Position numbers and translations under genes: made by a program | Assembly: GCF_001557875.1 (NCBI RefSeq) | Contig: NZ_LNRF01000001.1 | Span: 1-64,000 of the forward strand | DNA from: Vibrio splendidus | GTDB taxonomy: Bacteria > Pseudomonadota > Gammaproteobacteria > Enterobacterales > Vibrionaceae | Reading direction: 5' to 3' | DNA: 64,000 bases | In this document: positions 1-10,325 of the stretch, piece after piece | How the letters are laid out: every line of letters begins with the position of its first letter | How positions within the stretch are numbered: position 1 is the stretch's first letter | The notes under the pieces: model-generated | Seen by the model: the letters and a program-made list of their open reading frames with translations, nothing else | Databases searched by the model: none | What the model was told of the DNA's origin: nothing

Positions 1-602
1 ACCCAATCGCTCGTGAGAAAGTACACAACGCAGCAACTATCGCTGGTGTAGCATTTGCGAATGCATTCCTAGGTGTGTGTCACTCAATGGCTCACAAAAT
101 TGGTGCTGAGTTCCACCTACCACACGGCCTTGCTAACGCACTACTTATCTCAAACGTTGTACGTTACAACGCGAACGATAACCCAACTAAGCAGACTGCA
201 TTCTCTCAGTACGACCGCCCACAAGCACGTCGTCGTTACGCTGAAGTTGCTGACCACCTAGGCCTAAGCCAAGCTGGTGACCGCACTGCACAGAAGATTG
301 AGCGTCTACTGACTTGGTTAGAAGAGCTTAAGAAAGACTTAGACATCCCACTATCTATCCAAGAAGCAGGGGTTAACGAAGCAGACTTCGTTGCTAAACT
401 GGATGAGCTAGCGGTAGAAGCGTTTGATGACCAATGTACTGGTGCAAACCCACGCTACCCTCTAATTACTGAGCTACGTGATGTGCTGCTAGCATCTTTC
501 TTTGGGTTAGAGTACGTTGAAAAACCTGTCGCCAAAAACGCAACTAAAAAAGATGCTACAAAAAAAAACAAATCGGAAAGCAAAAAACTAGTTGAAGTTT
601 AA
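1..602 (+). CDS. adhE: AdhE, bifunctional acetaldehyde-CoA/alcohol dehydrogenase, C-terminal end (5' part outside window)
   Basis: Only about the last 200 residues are present; the frame is open from base 3 and enters from the left edge. They match the C-terminal iron-dependent alcohol dehydrogenase half of AdhE, the cytoplasmic, spirosome-forming enzyme that reduces acetyl-CoA to ethanol via acetaldehyde during fermentation. The metal-site region CHSMAHKIGAEFHLPHG, with its His ligands, and the later NPRYPLITELRDVL block are diagnostic. The protein ends in a lysine-rich low-complexity tail (KNATKKDATKKNKSESKK), as is common in vibrio AdhE. The N-terminal aldehyde dehydrogenase half cannot be judged here. 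Confidence 0.95.
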   Translation, partial: PIAREKVHNAATIAGVAFANAFLGVCHSMAHKIGAEFHLPHGLANALLISNVVRYNANDNPTKQTAFSQYDRPQARRRYAEVADHLGLSQAGDRTAQKIERLLTWLEELKKDLDIPLSIQEAGVNEADFVAKLDELAVEAFDDQCTGANPRYPLITELRDVLLASFFGLEYVEKPVAKNATKKDATKKNKSESKKLVEV

Positions 603-623
603 TCCAACGTAACTCTATAAGAA

Positions 624-662
624 CGAGCCCATCGATTATCGCTTTCTTTGGGCTTTATCTTG
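624..662 (+). terminator. possible weak terminator after adhE
   Basis: AGCCCA (626-631) pairs with TGGGCT (649-654) and is followed by TTTATCTT. The stem is only 6 bp with a 17-nt loop, so this is tentative. Confidence 0.35.
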
Positions 663-804
663 CCAATGTCAACCAATATTATGACAGGTTATAGTATTTA
701 CGGAGAACGATTCACTACCAAAGACTGAATCAAACAATCCCAATGATTGTGTCAATATCGAGCTTTTTCCATAGGCAAAATCACTCAGGGCAAAAACCTA
801 TATC

Positions 805-2154
805 TTATGATTCTGGTAACTCTGATGGCCCTTGATATGGAATACAAAAATTAAACTTTGCACCAGAAAAACGACTCTCTTCCACTTCTATACACCAGCC
901 TGAACGTTTCACTGCTGCGTGAGTAATTGCAAGACCCAACCCAAAACCTCCCGTCTTTGAAGTTCGGCTCTTATCTAATCTCGAGAAAGGGACAAAAACT
1001 TCTTCTCGTTTGTCTTTTGGAATGCCTTCCCCATCATCCTCAACAACCATGCAAACTTCATTAGGTTTAACTTCTATGGTCAGTAAAACTTTTTTACTTG
1101 CGTACTTAATGGCATTTTTTATTAAATTATCTACGACTAAGCGAGCCATAGTGTGGTCGCATAAAATCATCACTTCATCGACAAAGTTGCACTCTACACT
1201 CACCTCTCCATGAGGTAATGCCGCAACACGAGATCGAACAAACCCCACAAACTCTAAATCCATTTTACGAGCTTCGTAGAATGACGACTCTTTAGAAGTT
1301 AACCGCGACAGCTTAATAATATCTTCGGTCAACGTATTAATATCCTCGATATATAGGTCAATATCATCAAGTAATTTAGGATCGATAGAGGGATTTTTTA
1401 CGCGAATAAGATCACTGACCAATTGAATACGGCTCAATGGAGTGCGAACTTCGTGAGGAATAGCCTGAGCAAACACCTGACTTTGAACAAGGCGGCTCTC
1501 AATTTCATCAGCCATACGGTTGAAGTTTTTAGCCACATTACCAACAGGGTCAGGCACACTCGGATCGGCTCTCTTCGAAAAGTTTCCATCACCAAATTGA
1601 GCTTGAGTGCTCTGAAATTCCTGCGCCTGATATTGTAATTGTCTTGTAGGAAGGTAAATGGCAAAAATAAAAATCGGAATAACACCACATATCAAAGAAA
1701 ACAAAAACAGAATAGAAGTGGTTTTAAACCAAGGGGTTGTATAGGTGAAGTAATCTTTATCTTTGGAAAAAACGAGGTAATCAGAGCTGTTTGGGATAGC
1801 CATTACCGATGTATAGTACTGTTCACGATCGTAAATAACAGAACCATCGATTTGAGTTAGTTCCTGACACGACGGACAAGGTGGAGAACCATCCCATTGT
1901 CTAATAAGCTCGAGTTCCATTGTATAGGAGTGAATTTTATCCTGTAGTTGTAAATCGGCATACAACCCAACACTTTTCTGTTCACTCGCTATATATTTCT
2001 CTAAAAAGAGATGGCTGTCTCTGAGAAACGACTCTACGTTACTCTTATATAAATAGCTTTCTCCTACCCCAAAAGTAAAGGTAATAATCAATACAATCGA
2101 AACGACAATTCCGATATAGAGCCGACAAAACATACTCGAACATTTGTTAATCAT
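805..2154 (-). CDS. membrane sensor histidine kinase, RstB-like
   Basis: Partner kinase of the response regulator just upstream. Two membrane segments (about residues 12-32 and 148-168) flank a periplasmic domain of roughly 110 residues that contains a CPSC pair. A HAMP-like linker with a QFGDGNF motif follows. The HisKA H-box is IPHEVRTPLSR and the ATPase boxes are NLIKNAIKYA, DDGEGI and GGFGLGLA, so all catalytic motifs look intact. The layout, including the GDG motif before the HAMP region, resembles RstB of enterobacteria, but the stimulus is unknown. I start at ATG 2154, which overlaps the regulator stop by 8 bases (translational coupling); a TTG six bases further upstream is also in frame. 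Confidence 0.88.
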   Translation of the reverse strand: MINKCSSMFCRLYIGIVVSIVLIITFTFGVGESYLYKSNVESFLRDSHLFLEKYIASEQKSVGLYADLQLQDKIHSYTMELELIRQWDGSPPCPSCQELTQIDGSVIYDREQYYTSVMAIPNSSDYLVFSKDKDYFTYTTPWFKTTSILFLFSLICGVIPIFIFAIYLPTRQLQYQAQEFQSTQAQFGDGNFSKRADPSVPDPVGNVAKNFNRMADEIESRLVQSQVFAQAIPHEVRTPLSRIQLVSDLIRVKNPSIDPKLLDDIDLYIEDINTLTEDIIKLSRLTSKESSFYEARKMDLEFVGFVRSRVAALPHGEVSVECNFVDEVMILCDHTMARLVVDNLIKNAIKYASKKVLLTIEVKPNEVCMVVEDDGEGIPKDKREEVFVPFSRLDKSRTSKTGGFGLGLAITHAAVKRSGWCIEVEESRFSGAKFNFCIPYQGPSELPES

Positions 2155-2854
2155 CGACAAGCATATACCCTTTATTTCGAATAGTTCGAATCATGGTTCC
2201 AGAGCACTTAGCACTCGCTAATTTTTTCCTCAGGCCTGATATTCTCATATCGACTGAACGGTCATTAAAGCCATGCTCCATACCTCGCAACAACTGGCAA
2301 CACTGCTCCCTGCTTACAATGTCCCCCTTGTTATCTATTAATATTTGTAAAATCTCGAATTGTGCCGCTGTTAATTGAAGGTCCTGACCTTGGCAAGCCA
2401 CTATTTTTTTTATTTCATCGATTTGAAAAGCATAAGGGAACTTATTCGGCAACGAAAATTCAGGTTTAGCACTTCTCAATAACCTTCCTTCTTTACGCCT
2501 TAACAATGCTTCTATCCGGGCTAAAAGAACATGCCCTCGAACCGGTTTCGTCATGTAATCATCAGCGCCAAACCGCAGCAAACTGACTTCGCTCATTTCC
2601 TCTTCAGATGCAGTGAGAACTAATATCATCCCTTGATAAAATTGCTTTGCCTTCACGCAAATATCGGCTCCGTTCATCCCAGGAAGCATCAAGTCCAGTA
2701 AAACCAAATCGGGGTGTACATCTTGAATCATTTGTATTGCATCAGCACCATCATCAATCGCATGGACCTCATAATCATCGGCCTCTAGATACATCTGTAC
2801 AAGACGACGAATCTCTAAGTCATCTTCAACGATTAGAATTTTACCTTTACTCAA
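2147..2854 (-). CDS. OmpR/PhoB-family response regulator, RstA-like
   Basis: Receiver domain followed by a winged-helix DNA-binding domain, about 235 residues, the usual length for the family. Visible receiver residues are the acidic pair ED near the start, the phospho-acceptor Asp in LLDLMLPG, the Thr in VLTAS and the Lys in YMTKP. The C-terminal half has the wHTH pattern ending RNKGYMLV. I choose TTG 2854 as start because AGGTGAG lies just before it and translation then begins SKGKILIVEDD as in relatives; another TTG at 2875 would add seven residues without a good ribosome site. It is the first gene of a two-gene operon with the overlapping kinase. Confidence 0.9.
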   Translation of the reverse strand: MSKGKILIVEDDLEIRRLVQMYLEADDYEVHAIDDGADAIQMIQDVHPDLVLLDLMLPGMNGADICVKAKQFYQGMILVLTASEEEMSEVSLLRFGADDYMTKPVRGHVLLARIEALLRRKEGRLLRSAKPEFSLPNKFPYAFQIDEIKKIVACQGQDLQLTAAQFEILQILIDNKGDIVSREQCCQLLRGMEHGFNDRSVDMRISGLRKKLASAKCSGTMIRTIRNKGYMLVDD

Positions 2855-3249
2855 AATCTCACCTAAATAAATCAAGATTACTTACTAAATATATACCCAG
2901 TGATTGTAAATTAAAGCTTCAGTAAAAAAGTAAAATGGATACATAACTTACAAAAGTCATACCTCAAGATCTCATCATCCCAATAGTTGATGCCATATCC
3001 TGTAATAATTTGACTTATTTTCTATTATTTTCAGCTGTATGACCCTAAAGCAATTCAATTCGGAAAATTGCTGTTTAATAGCCTAATAAGTAACCATGGA
3101 ATTTCACTGTATAAAGGCCAAAATATAATCACCAAAATTTCACTCCTTTCATAACACTCACGCCCCTTACAAAACTTACATCTCTTTATTCGACCGAGTT
3201 ATAAAACAGATTTAATATACCGTTACTGTCTCATTTTTGGATTTAATGT
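2855..3249. other. non-coding interval before two divergent envelope genes
   Basis: About 395 AT-rich bases between the minus-strand regulator gene and the plus-strand barrel gene. It must hold both promoters. I see no convincing dyad, repeat or small gene with a ribosome site. Confidence 0.5.
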
Positions 3250-3864
3250 ATGAAAGTAATGCTCACTGCGCTAGCCACCTTATTGACGGTATCTCCTGTC
3301 TTAGCTAGCAGTAACATCGTTCACGAACTCACTTACATAGGCTTTGGATATAAACATGCAACTCTTGAAAAAGGGGCATTTGCAGATTATTTGGATAACC
3401 AATACTCCAATAATGAAGACAAAGCACTCGGTGGGTTGTACCTTAACCTTGGTGTAAATATTACCGAGTCACTATTTATTGAAGGCGATGCTGACTTTGT
3501 TACTCGCGTAAGCTCAGAAATAGATACTTGGAAACTTGGGGCGGGGTTTAATGCGTCGATCAACGACCATTTTTCGATACCTACCTCATGTGGTGCAGTC
3601 AACTATCGAGCAGACAGTGACTACAGTAATTCATACAGCGAACAAGCTGCCTACTGTAAAACCGGAGCTCGCGTTCAAGCAGCAAAACATTGGCTGATCG
3701 ATCTCTCCTATCAACACGACTTTTTAGACGCAGATAAAGACACGTTCAAAATGAACAACGTGTTTCAATTTGGACGCGTCTTTGGGTTAGTAGCCGGCAT
3801 CGAAACATCTAAACGCCGGTACTCCGAGAAAGCCTTTAATTTAGGTGTTCAATTCACGATGTAA
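3250..3864 (+). CDS. putative outer-membrane beta-barrel protein
   Basis: 204 residues with a clear Sec signal peptide (cleavage near VLA|SS, residue 19). The mature part has alternating hydrophobic and polar strands and repeated Gly/aromatic endings (YIGFGYKHA, LGGLYLNLGVN, KLGAGFNAS, FNLGVQFTM), as in small OmpA-type or OmpW-type barrels. It has two cysteines (C114, C136), unusual for an outer-membrane barrel and possibly disulfide-linked. I cannot assign a family name or function. It lies divergent from the RstAB-like system, which is only positional evidence of a regulatory link. Confidence 0.65.
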   Translation: MKVMLTALATLLTVSPVLASSNIVHELTYIGFGYKHATLEKGAFADYLDNQYSNNEDKALGGLYLNLGVNITESLFIEGDADFVTRVSSEIDTWKLGAGFNASINDHFSIPTSCGAVNYRADSDYSNSYSEQAAYCKTGARVQAAKHWLIDLSYQHDFLDADKDTFKMNNVFQFGRVFGLVAGIETSKRRYSEKAFNLGVQFTM

Positions 3865-4007
3865 ACCGACTATAGAATTTGACGCATGAGTAGAGCCAAT
3901 ACTTCCATATCGCATACATACGATTACAAAACAGGTTAAGATCCACTATTTTGTCTAAGCTACAATTGGAATATTTAAAATCTTATCCCTTTATCCAGAG
4001 AGATCTA

Positions 4008-5030
4008 ATGATTGATTCCAATGAAACCATGCGTAAACAAGTTTTAAGTGCTCTCTGCATAACACTGATGGTTATGGCTATTCCCATGTCCATTGGTAAC
4101 AGCTTTGTATTTCCTAACAAATCTTATGCGTTATCAATAATAGAAGTATTTTATATCCTATTGGGTGGATACACTCTCTATCAAATTCGAGATAACCAAA
4201 ACGTCACACTGCACTCTCACCTTCACGTCTTCTTTATTGCTGCGGCAATTTGTTTCGCTGAATACGCTAAGCCCATCGAAGAAGGCATCTACATTTGGTC
4301 TTGCAGTGTGCCTCTTCTCTTTTATTTACTGTTAGGAAGTCGTAACTCATTCACATACTCGATGGGGCTATTGTTTATCCAACTCTCGATCTTGTTGCAT
4401 GAAATAGCCCTCTACAATAAGCACGAATACATACTCTCAGTCGTCAATTTTTTGTGTGTTTACTTGGTAATAACAGCTGTGAGTCGTAAATATGAGAAGG
4501 AGCGTGAAGGCTCTAAGCTCTACGCTCGATACCTTGGCAGTCATGACTTACTGACAGGAGCACTGAGCCGTAACTCTTTACTGCAAACACTCAATAATGA
4601 TTTCAATGATTACAATTCATTCATTATGTTCGATATCGACAACCTAAAAAAAATCAGTAGCAAGTTTGGTTACGCATATTCGGATAAGTTGATTAAAGAA
4701 GTCGTTCAAAGAACCTATACCATCATTAATCGGGATTACTTATATTACTTGGGTGAAGGACGATTCGTTGTACTAATCAAAAGCGATAGATTTAGAGAAA
4801 GTGCAGTGAATGAATTCAGTTTGGTCAACGATATTCAACAAACGGTCTCCGCTACCCCTTTCGCCGTCAACGAGCAGAAAATTGCAGTGACACTCAGTTC
4901 AGGAATCGCAGAGCTCAGTAAGTTCAATACGATAGAGCATGTATGGTATGAAGCTGAGGGTAACCTAGTGCTAGCTCGAAGCCATGGTTCATCAAGCATT
5001 TTTAAGAATCGTACTAGTCTCGTTAACTAG
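4008..5030 (+). CDS. membrane protein with degenerate GGDEF domain
   Basis: An N-terminal block of about six hydrophobic helices is followed by a GGDEF-fold domain. The domain is recognisable from SHDLLTGALSRNSL and MFDIDNLKKI, which normally begin the diguanylate cyclase fold. The signature loop reads LGEGRF where active enzymes have GGDEF or GGEEF, and the usual GH..GD segment reads GYAYSD, so cyclase activity is unlikely. It may bind nucleotide, act as a pseudo-enzyme regulator or be decaying. Start: ATG 4008 has AGAGAG five bases upstream; an in-frame TTG at 3951 would add 19 residues but has a poor ribosome site. It appears to be a single-gene unit. Confidence 0.8.
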   Translation: MIDSNETMRKQVLSALCITLMVMAIPMSIGNSFVFPNKSYALSIIEVFYILLGGYTLYQIRDNQNVTLHSHLHVFFIAAAICFAEYAKPIEEGIYIWSCSVPLLFYLLLGSRNSFTYSMGLLFIQLSILLHEIALYNKHEYILSVVNFLCVYLVITAVSRKYEKEREGSKLYARYLGSHDLLTGALSRNSLLQTLNNDFNDYNSFIMFDIDNLKKISSKFGYAYSDKLIKEVVQRTYTIINRDYLYYLGEGRFVVLIKSDRFRESAVNEFSLVNDIQQTVSATPFAVNEQKIAVTLSSGIAELSKFNTIEHVWYEAEGNLVLARSHGSSSIFKNRTSLVN

Positions 5031-5116
5031 CTTGCGGCACTCTTTCAGGTAAGAACATAGTGAGATACGAGCCTGACATTCGCACCTCACTAATCATTGA
5101 GTCCAACCTCAACAGA

Positions 5117-5680
5117 CTAGAAGTTGTATTTTGCACCGATATTGATTGAGCTGATATCTGAATTCTTAACGCTCACCACTTCATAGGTCGTTTGAGCCGT
5201 CAATGGGCCAAAGTGGTAGCCTAGGCCGCCGCCATAACCTAGCTCAACCACAGACTCTTCAATTGTGCTGTTGAACTGATTAGTCACGTTTGTCGTTATC
5301 TTAGCGGTATAGCTAACATTATGCAGACCAACCTTACCAAGAAGATAGAAATTGTCACTAACGTAAAATTTAGGGATAGCATTAATACCAATGGAAGTAG
5401 CTGACAGATCAACTTGAGCGTAACTCCCCTGACCAACGTACTCTCTTACTACAACGCCACCCAAATCTTTATACTCAACTTCAGCCGCCAAAGTGAAAAC
5501 GCTCCCTAACTCAAAATCGTATCCGGCACTAACAGCAAAGCCATCATCACTGCTTACTTCTTCTGAATAGGCCACCTTACCGTGCCCTAGCTGTGAATAA
5601 GCTGCACCAAGATAAAAACCGTTCGCAAATGTTGAACTAGAAACAGACACAAGCATTAGAGTTAAAAGCGTTTTCTTCAT
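5117..5680 (-). CDS. outer-membrane beta-barrel protein, OmpA-like/porin-family fold
   Basis: 187 residues with a textbook signal peptide (MKKTLLTLMLV..., cleavage after A19). The mature protein begins GFYLGAAYSQ and ends in a terminal Phe (INIGAKYNF), the BamA recognition pattern of outer-membrane barrels. Strand-like segments with Gly-rich turns (GYGGGLGYHFG) fit an eight-stranded barrel of the OMP beta-barrel superfamily. The ligand or role cannot be read from sequence. The gene is convergent with the GGDEF gene and divergent from frmA. Confidence 0.75.
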   Translation of the reverse strand: MKKTLLTLMLVSVSSSTFANGFYLGAAYSQLGHGKVAYSEEVSSDDGFAVSAGYDFELGSVFTLAAEVEYKDLGGVVVREYVGQGSYAQVDLSATSIGINAIPKFYVSDNFYLLGKVGLHNVSYTAKITTNVTNQFNSTIEESVVELGYGGGLGYHFGPLTAQTTYEVVSVKNSDISSINIGAKYNF

Positions 5681-7200
<1,520 letters not shown>

Positions 7201-7207
7201 TTCTCCT

Positions 7208-7235
7208 TGGTCTCGACACTTCGGTGTCGAGACCA
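7208..7235 (+). other. TTCG-capped 12-bp perfect hairpin after frmA
   Basis: TGGTCTCGACAC (7208-7219) pairs perfectly with GTGTCGAGACCA (7224-7235) around a TTCG loop, an exceptionally stable RNA tetraloop. No T-run follows, so it is not a classical intrinsic terminator; it could protect the frmA mRNA 3' end or mark a processing point. Confidence 0.6.
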
Positions 7236-7268
7236 CAGTTCTGACTTAAACATCAGAGCGAAACTGTC

Positions 7269-7298
7269 TTCACCACCTCCTGCCCGGTAGGTGGTGAA
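7269..7298 (+). other. second hairpin in the frmA-fghA spacer
   Basis: TTCACCACCT (7269-7278) pairs perfectly with AGGTGGTGAA (7289-7298) around a 10-nt loop. It follows the TTCG hairpin by 33 bases and precedes fghA by about 80. A short CCTTTAG follows, not a strong U-tract. Confidence 0.5.
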
Positions 7299-7381
7299 AC
7301 CTTTAGCTATAACTTTGGCTTTAGTATTAAACAACCCAAACACATTAATTCCGAAACCATCAACCTAACGGAGCACAATAA

Positions 7382-8221
7382 ATGACAATCGAAAACATTA
7401 GCCAAGCAAAGGTTGCTGGTGGTTGGCACAAACAATACACCCACTTTTCAGCAACGCTTGACTGCAACATGCGTTTTGCGATTTTCTTGCCACCCAATGC
7501 AAGTAAAGAAAACCCAGTTCCTGTTTTGTATTGGTTATCAGGCTTAACCTGTACCGATGAAAACTTCATGCAAAAAGCCGGCGCTTTCAAAGCCGCAGCT
7601 GAGCAAGGCATCGCTATCGTTGCCCCAGATACAAGCCCACGTGGCGAAAACGTTGCCGACGATGAAAACTACGACCTAGGCCAAGGTGCAGGCTTCTACG
7701 TGAATGCGACTCAAGCACCGTGGGACAGCCATTACCGCATGTACGATTATGTAGTAACAGAGCTCCCAGCGCTGATTGAATCGTTCTTCCCTGTAACATC
7801 AGTAAAATCGATTTCTGGTCACAGCATGGGCGGACATGGTGCACTAACGATTGGCATCAAGAACGAAGATAGCTACCGTTCTATCTCTGCATTCAGCCCG
7901 ATAACGAACCCAATGCAATGCCCTTGGGGACAGAAAGCATTCAACCAATATCTAGGCTTAGATATTGAAGAATGGAAACAGTACGATGCTTCTGAGCTTT
8001 TAAAAACCAAAGGCACTAAGCTGCCAATGTTGGTAGACCAAGGTGAAGCTGATAACTTCCTAATTGAGCAGCTAAAGCCTGAACAATTAGTTGAAGCCGC
8101 TAAGGCAACCAATGCCGATTTAGAGCTACGTATACAGCCAGGTTACGACCACAGCTACTACTTTATCTCTAGCTTTATTGATGAGCATATTGAGTTCCAC
8201 GCTGCTTACCTAAACAAATAG
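7382..8221 (+). CDS. fghA: S-formylglutathione hydrolase
   Basis: Serine hydrolase (esterase D family) of 279 residues that hydrolyses S-formylglutathione to formate and glutathione, the second step of formaldehyde detoxification. The nucleophile is S148 in GHSMGG. The likely acid is D224 (QGEADNF) and the base H257 (GYDHSYY). The N-terminal SGLTCTDENF oxyanion segment is also typical. The protein is full length for the family. Position directly after frmA supports a joint pathway, although the spacer holds two strong hairpins and may allow separate expression. A strong terminator follows. Confidence 0.95.
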   Translation: MTIENISQAKVAGGWHKQYTHFSATLDCNMRFAIFLPPNASKENPVPVLYWLSGLTCTDENFMQKAGAFKAAAEQGIAIVAPDTSPRGENVADDENYDLGQGAGFYVNATQAPWDSHYRMYDYVVTELPALIESFFPVTSVKSISGHSMGGHGALTIGIKNEDSYRSISAFSPITNPMQCPWGQKAFNQYLGLDIEEWKQYDASELLKTKGTKLPMLVDQGEADNFLIEQLKPEQLVEAAKATNADLELRIQPGYDHSYYFISSFIDEHIEFHAAYLNK

Positions 8222-8233
8222 TCACATCTATTT

Positions 8234-8273
8234 AGCCCACACCTTGCAAAAGCGTGAGGTGTGGGCTTTTTTG
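8234..8273 (+). terminator. Rho-independent terminator after fghA
   Basis: AGCCCACACCT (8234-8244) pairs perfectly with AGGTGTGGGCT (8257-8267), followed by a T-run. Strong intrinsic terminator closing the formaldehyde genes. Confidence 0.9.
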
Positions 8274-8370
8274 TGCCTGCTGTTTGGCTTCAACTATCTT
8301 AAACAACGATTAACACTTTTAAACTCCAACGCTATACCAACACAAATAACACAATGATAAAGGTACGAAT

Positions 8371-8703
8371 ATGAGCTGGTTTTTCTTGATAATGGGCGTA
8401 ATGGCTGAAGCACTTTCTCACGTTGCACTTAAAGCCACTGACGGGTTTAGTTTGTCTAAGCCAGTGCCCGCATTGCTGGTGATCTCTGGGCACTTGGCAG
8501 CGTTTCTATTTTTGAGCCAAGCAATGAAGGGAATGCCAGTTGGTGTGGTGCACTCGCTATGGGCAGGATTAGCGATTTTGACAGTGAGCTTAATCTCGAC
8601 CTTCGTTTACAGCCAACATCTGGACACTAAAGTTTGGATTGGCATGGGGCTTGTTGCCGCAGGCGTCATGTTGATCAACCTATCACAAGGCCACGCGCAC
8701 TAA
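8371..8703 (+). CDS. SMR-family small multidrug transporter
   Basis: 110 residues forming four hydrophobic helices, the size and layout of EmrE/SugE proteins. These act as dimeric proton antiporters for quaternary ammonium compounds or related cations in the inner membrane. The essential membrane Glu is visible in helix 1 (MAEALSHVALK, E13). The helix-3 block VVHSLWAGLAIL corresponds to the conserved YAIWSG-type segment of EmrE, with divergence. The substrate cannot be told. It has its own AAAGG ribosome site and is not in an obvious operon. Confidence 0.85.
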   Translation: MSWFFLIMGVMAEALSHVALKATDGFSLSKPVPALLVISGHLAAFLFLSQAMKGMPVGVVHSLWAGLAILTVSLISTFVYSQHLDTKVWIGMGLVAAGVMLINLSQGHAH

Positions 8704-8877
8704 TTTGCCCAGGCGCTTTTAGATAGAAAGCGTCTGAAAGGTAAGTTATGAACAGTGCGTCAATTCGTTCAAATTTCCTAACAGAGTGGTGTCGCCTTCA
8801 CTTATTCATACTCTTACAATCAACAAATCAAACCTGTTACCATAGCACCTTCAACATTACCTATTTTGAAGGTTGCT

Positions 8878-9279
8878 ATGAAAGCAATTAAGACTCTTTT
8901 CTTCCTGATGGTTTTGGCTTGCGGCCTATTTACGGCTTGGTTATTTATTCCAATCCCCGCGACCATAGACAAGCAAACGCTCGATGTCCCACTGACGGAA
9001 CCGTTCAAGCTTGTGGCGTACCGCAGTAATCCAAATGATGCGAGCAAGCCATTTACTTACCACTACTATGTGATTTCAGATGTAGTTGGCGTTGACAACA
9101 TGGACCCGTTCCTAATTACAACCGATCAGTTTGTGAAGCTTGGCGACTTCGACGAGAACACATTCAAGTTAACGGTAAACGGCAAGATAGAGAGCTACAC
9201 CAACGATTTGTGGATTGAAAAATCTGACGGTAAGTTTCAACACTGGTATGTCAGCGTTGATGCGAACTACGTTCGTTAG
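8878..9279 (+). CDS. hypothetical protein with N-terminal membrane anchor
   Basis: 133 residues from ATG 8878, chosen because GAAGG sits five bases upstream; an in-frame TTG lies at 8866. The first 25 residues form a single hydrophobic segment (signal anchor or uncleaved signal). The rest is soluble and probably periplasmic, with no motif I recognise. It contains many aromatics near the C-terminus (KFQHWYVSVDANYVR). Terminated by a clear hairpin. Function unknown. Confidence 0.6.
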   Translation: MKAIKTLFFLMVLACGLFTAWLFIPIPATIDKQTLDVPLTEPFKLVAYRSNPNDASKPFTYHYYVISDVVGVDNMDPFLITTDQFVKLGDFDENTFKLTVNGKIESYTNDLWIEKSDGKFQHWYVSVDANYVR

Positions 9280-9305
9280 ATACGAACTCAAATAACTCCA
9301 ACTTT

Positions 9306-9339
9306 AAAACTGCGCTCTGGTTTCCAAGCGCAGTTTTTG
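9306..9339 (+). terminator. Rho-independent terminator
   Basis: AAACTGCGCT (9307-9316) pairs with AGCGCAGTTT (9327-9336), followed by TTTGTTT. It ends the hypothetical gene upstream. Confidence 0.85.
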
Positions 9340-9467
9340 TTTCTTACCTACCGCTTTCCCCAGCAATCTCCCTATCACCGGCTTTTCGGGTGTCATAACC
9401 TCTACATCTGTTATAAGCTCGCTCTATAAAAGGCTCTCAATAAATCAAAAATAATAAAGGATCACCC

Positions 9468-10208
9468 GTGGAATTTACGCTCGACAAATTTAACGGCATC
9501 ATCATTGACCCGCTAACTGCACCACACGATGCTGACTCATTCCATTCTGAGCTCAGCGAAATCACCGAGTTTTCACAGCAGAACAATAAAGGCATTATCT
9601 GGATTAGTTTGCCTATTTCGTTGTCGCATCTAATCCCAATATCCACTGAACTAGGCTTTGTGTTCCATAACTGTCTAGAAGACGAGATTACGCTGATCCA
9701 TAAATCCGAAATCGTCGAATTTGTGCCTTTCATCCCAACCCATACTTTGGGGGCTGGAGCCCTGATCACCAACGAACACAACCAAGTGCTGATGATCAAA
9801 GAGCATGGTATGGCAGGCTATAAATTACCGGGTGGCCACATTGAACTTGGCGAGGGTATTGAAGAGTCTGTGGTTCGAGAGACCTTGGAAGAGACAGGCA
9901 TCGAAGCCACGTTTGTTTCAGTGGTTGGCATGGCAACGCGCCACCCATATCAGTTTGGCAAATCAAACCTCTACTTCGTTTGTCACCTTATTGCTCAAAC
10001 TCAAGAGATTGCGATTCAAGACACTGATGAAATAGCTGAAGCCAAATGGGTAGATGTAGAAGAGTTCATCAACAATACTGAAAACTACCCGTTCAACCGA
10101 CAAATGGTTGCATCTTTAATTGGCAAACAAGGTTTGGAACTGACGCAGCTCGAAGGCAATTCAGGCCCCACTCATAAGCCCGAGATCTTCTTTTCTAAAA
10201 ACGAATAA
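9468..10208 (+). CDS. Nudix hydrolase, NUDT6-like architecture
   Basis: 246 residues starting at GTG with AAAGGA upstream. Residues 1 to about 90 form an extra N-terminal domain, and residues from about 95 a Nudix fold. The Nudix box is complete, G123-x5-E129-x7-R137E138-x2-E141E142-x-G144, so the metal-binding Glu cluster for cleaving nucleoside-diphosphate-linked substrates is present. The N-terminal domain plus Nudix layout resembles the NUDT6 group (pre-Nudix domain), an inference from arrangement and the TLGAGALI junction. The substrate is unknown. Single-gene unit with a terminator behind it. Confidence 0.88.
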   Translation: MEFTLDKFNGIIIDPLTAPHDADSFHSELSEITEFSQQNNKGIIWISLPISLSHLIPISTELGFVFHNCLEDEITLIHKSEIVEFVPFIPTHTLGAGALITNEHNQVLMIKEHGMAGYKLPGGHIELGEGIEESVVRETLEETGIEATFVSVVGMATRHPYQFGKSNLYFVCHLIAQTQEIAIQDTDEIAEAKWVDVEEFINNTENYPFNRQMVASLIGKQGLELTQLEGNSGPTHKPEIFFSKNE

Positions 10209-10238
10209 TAAAACGGTTGTTCGAGAAGTTTACACCAT

Positions 10239-10268
10239 GAAAAAGCGCCATTAATAGGCGCTTTCAAA
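10239..10268. terminator. bidirectional terminator
   Basis: AAAGCGCC (10242-10249) pairs with GGCGCTTT (10257-10264), with A-rich and T-containing flanks. It sits between the convergent Nudix and LysE-type genes and could serve both. Confidence 0.75.
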
Positions 10269-10325
10269 GGGGAAATGTCTGAATCAAGTAAATCAATAAA
10301 CTAATCGTATCCTTTAAAGCCCGTA

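Noticed and set aside
805..2854. Naming the two-component system rstAB outright
   Set aside because: The layout agrees with RstAB, but the sensor domain differs and orthology cannot be decided without comparison, so only RstAB-like is claimed.
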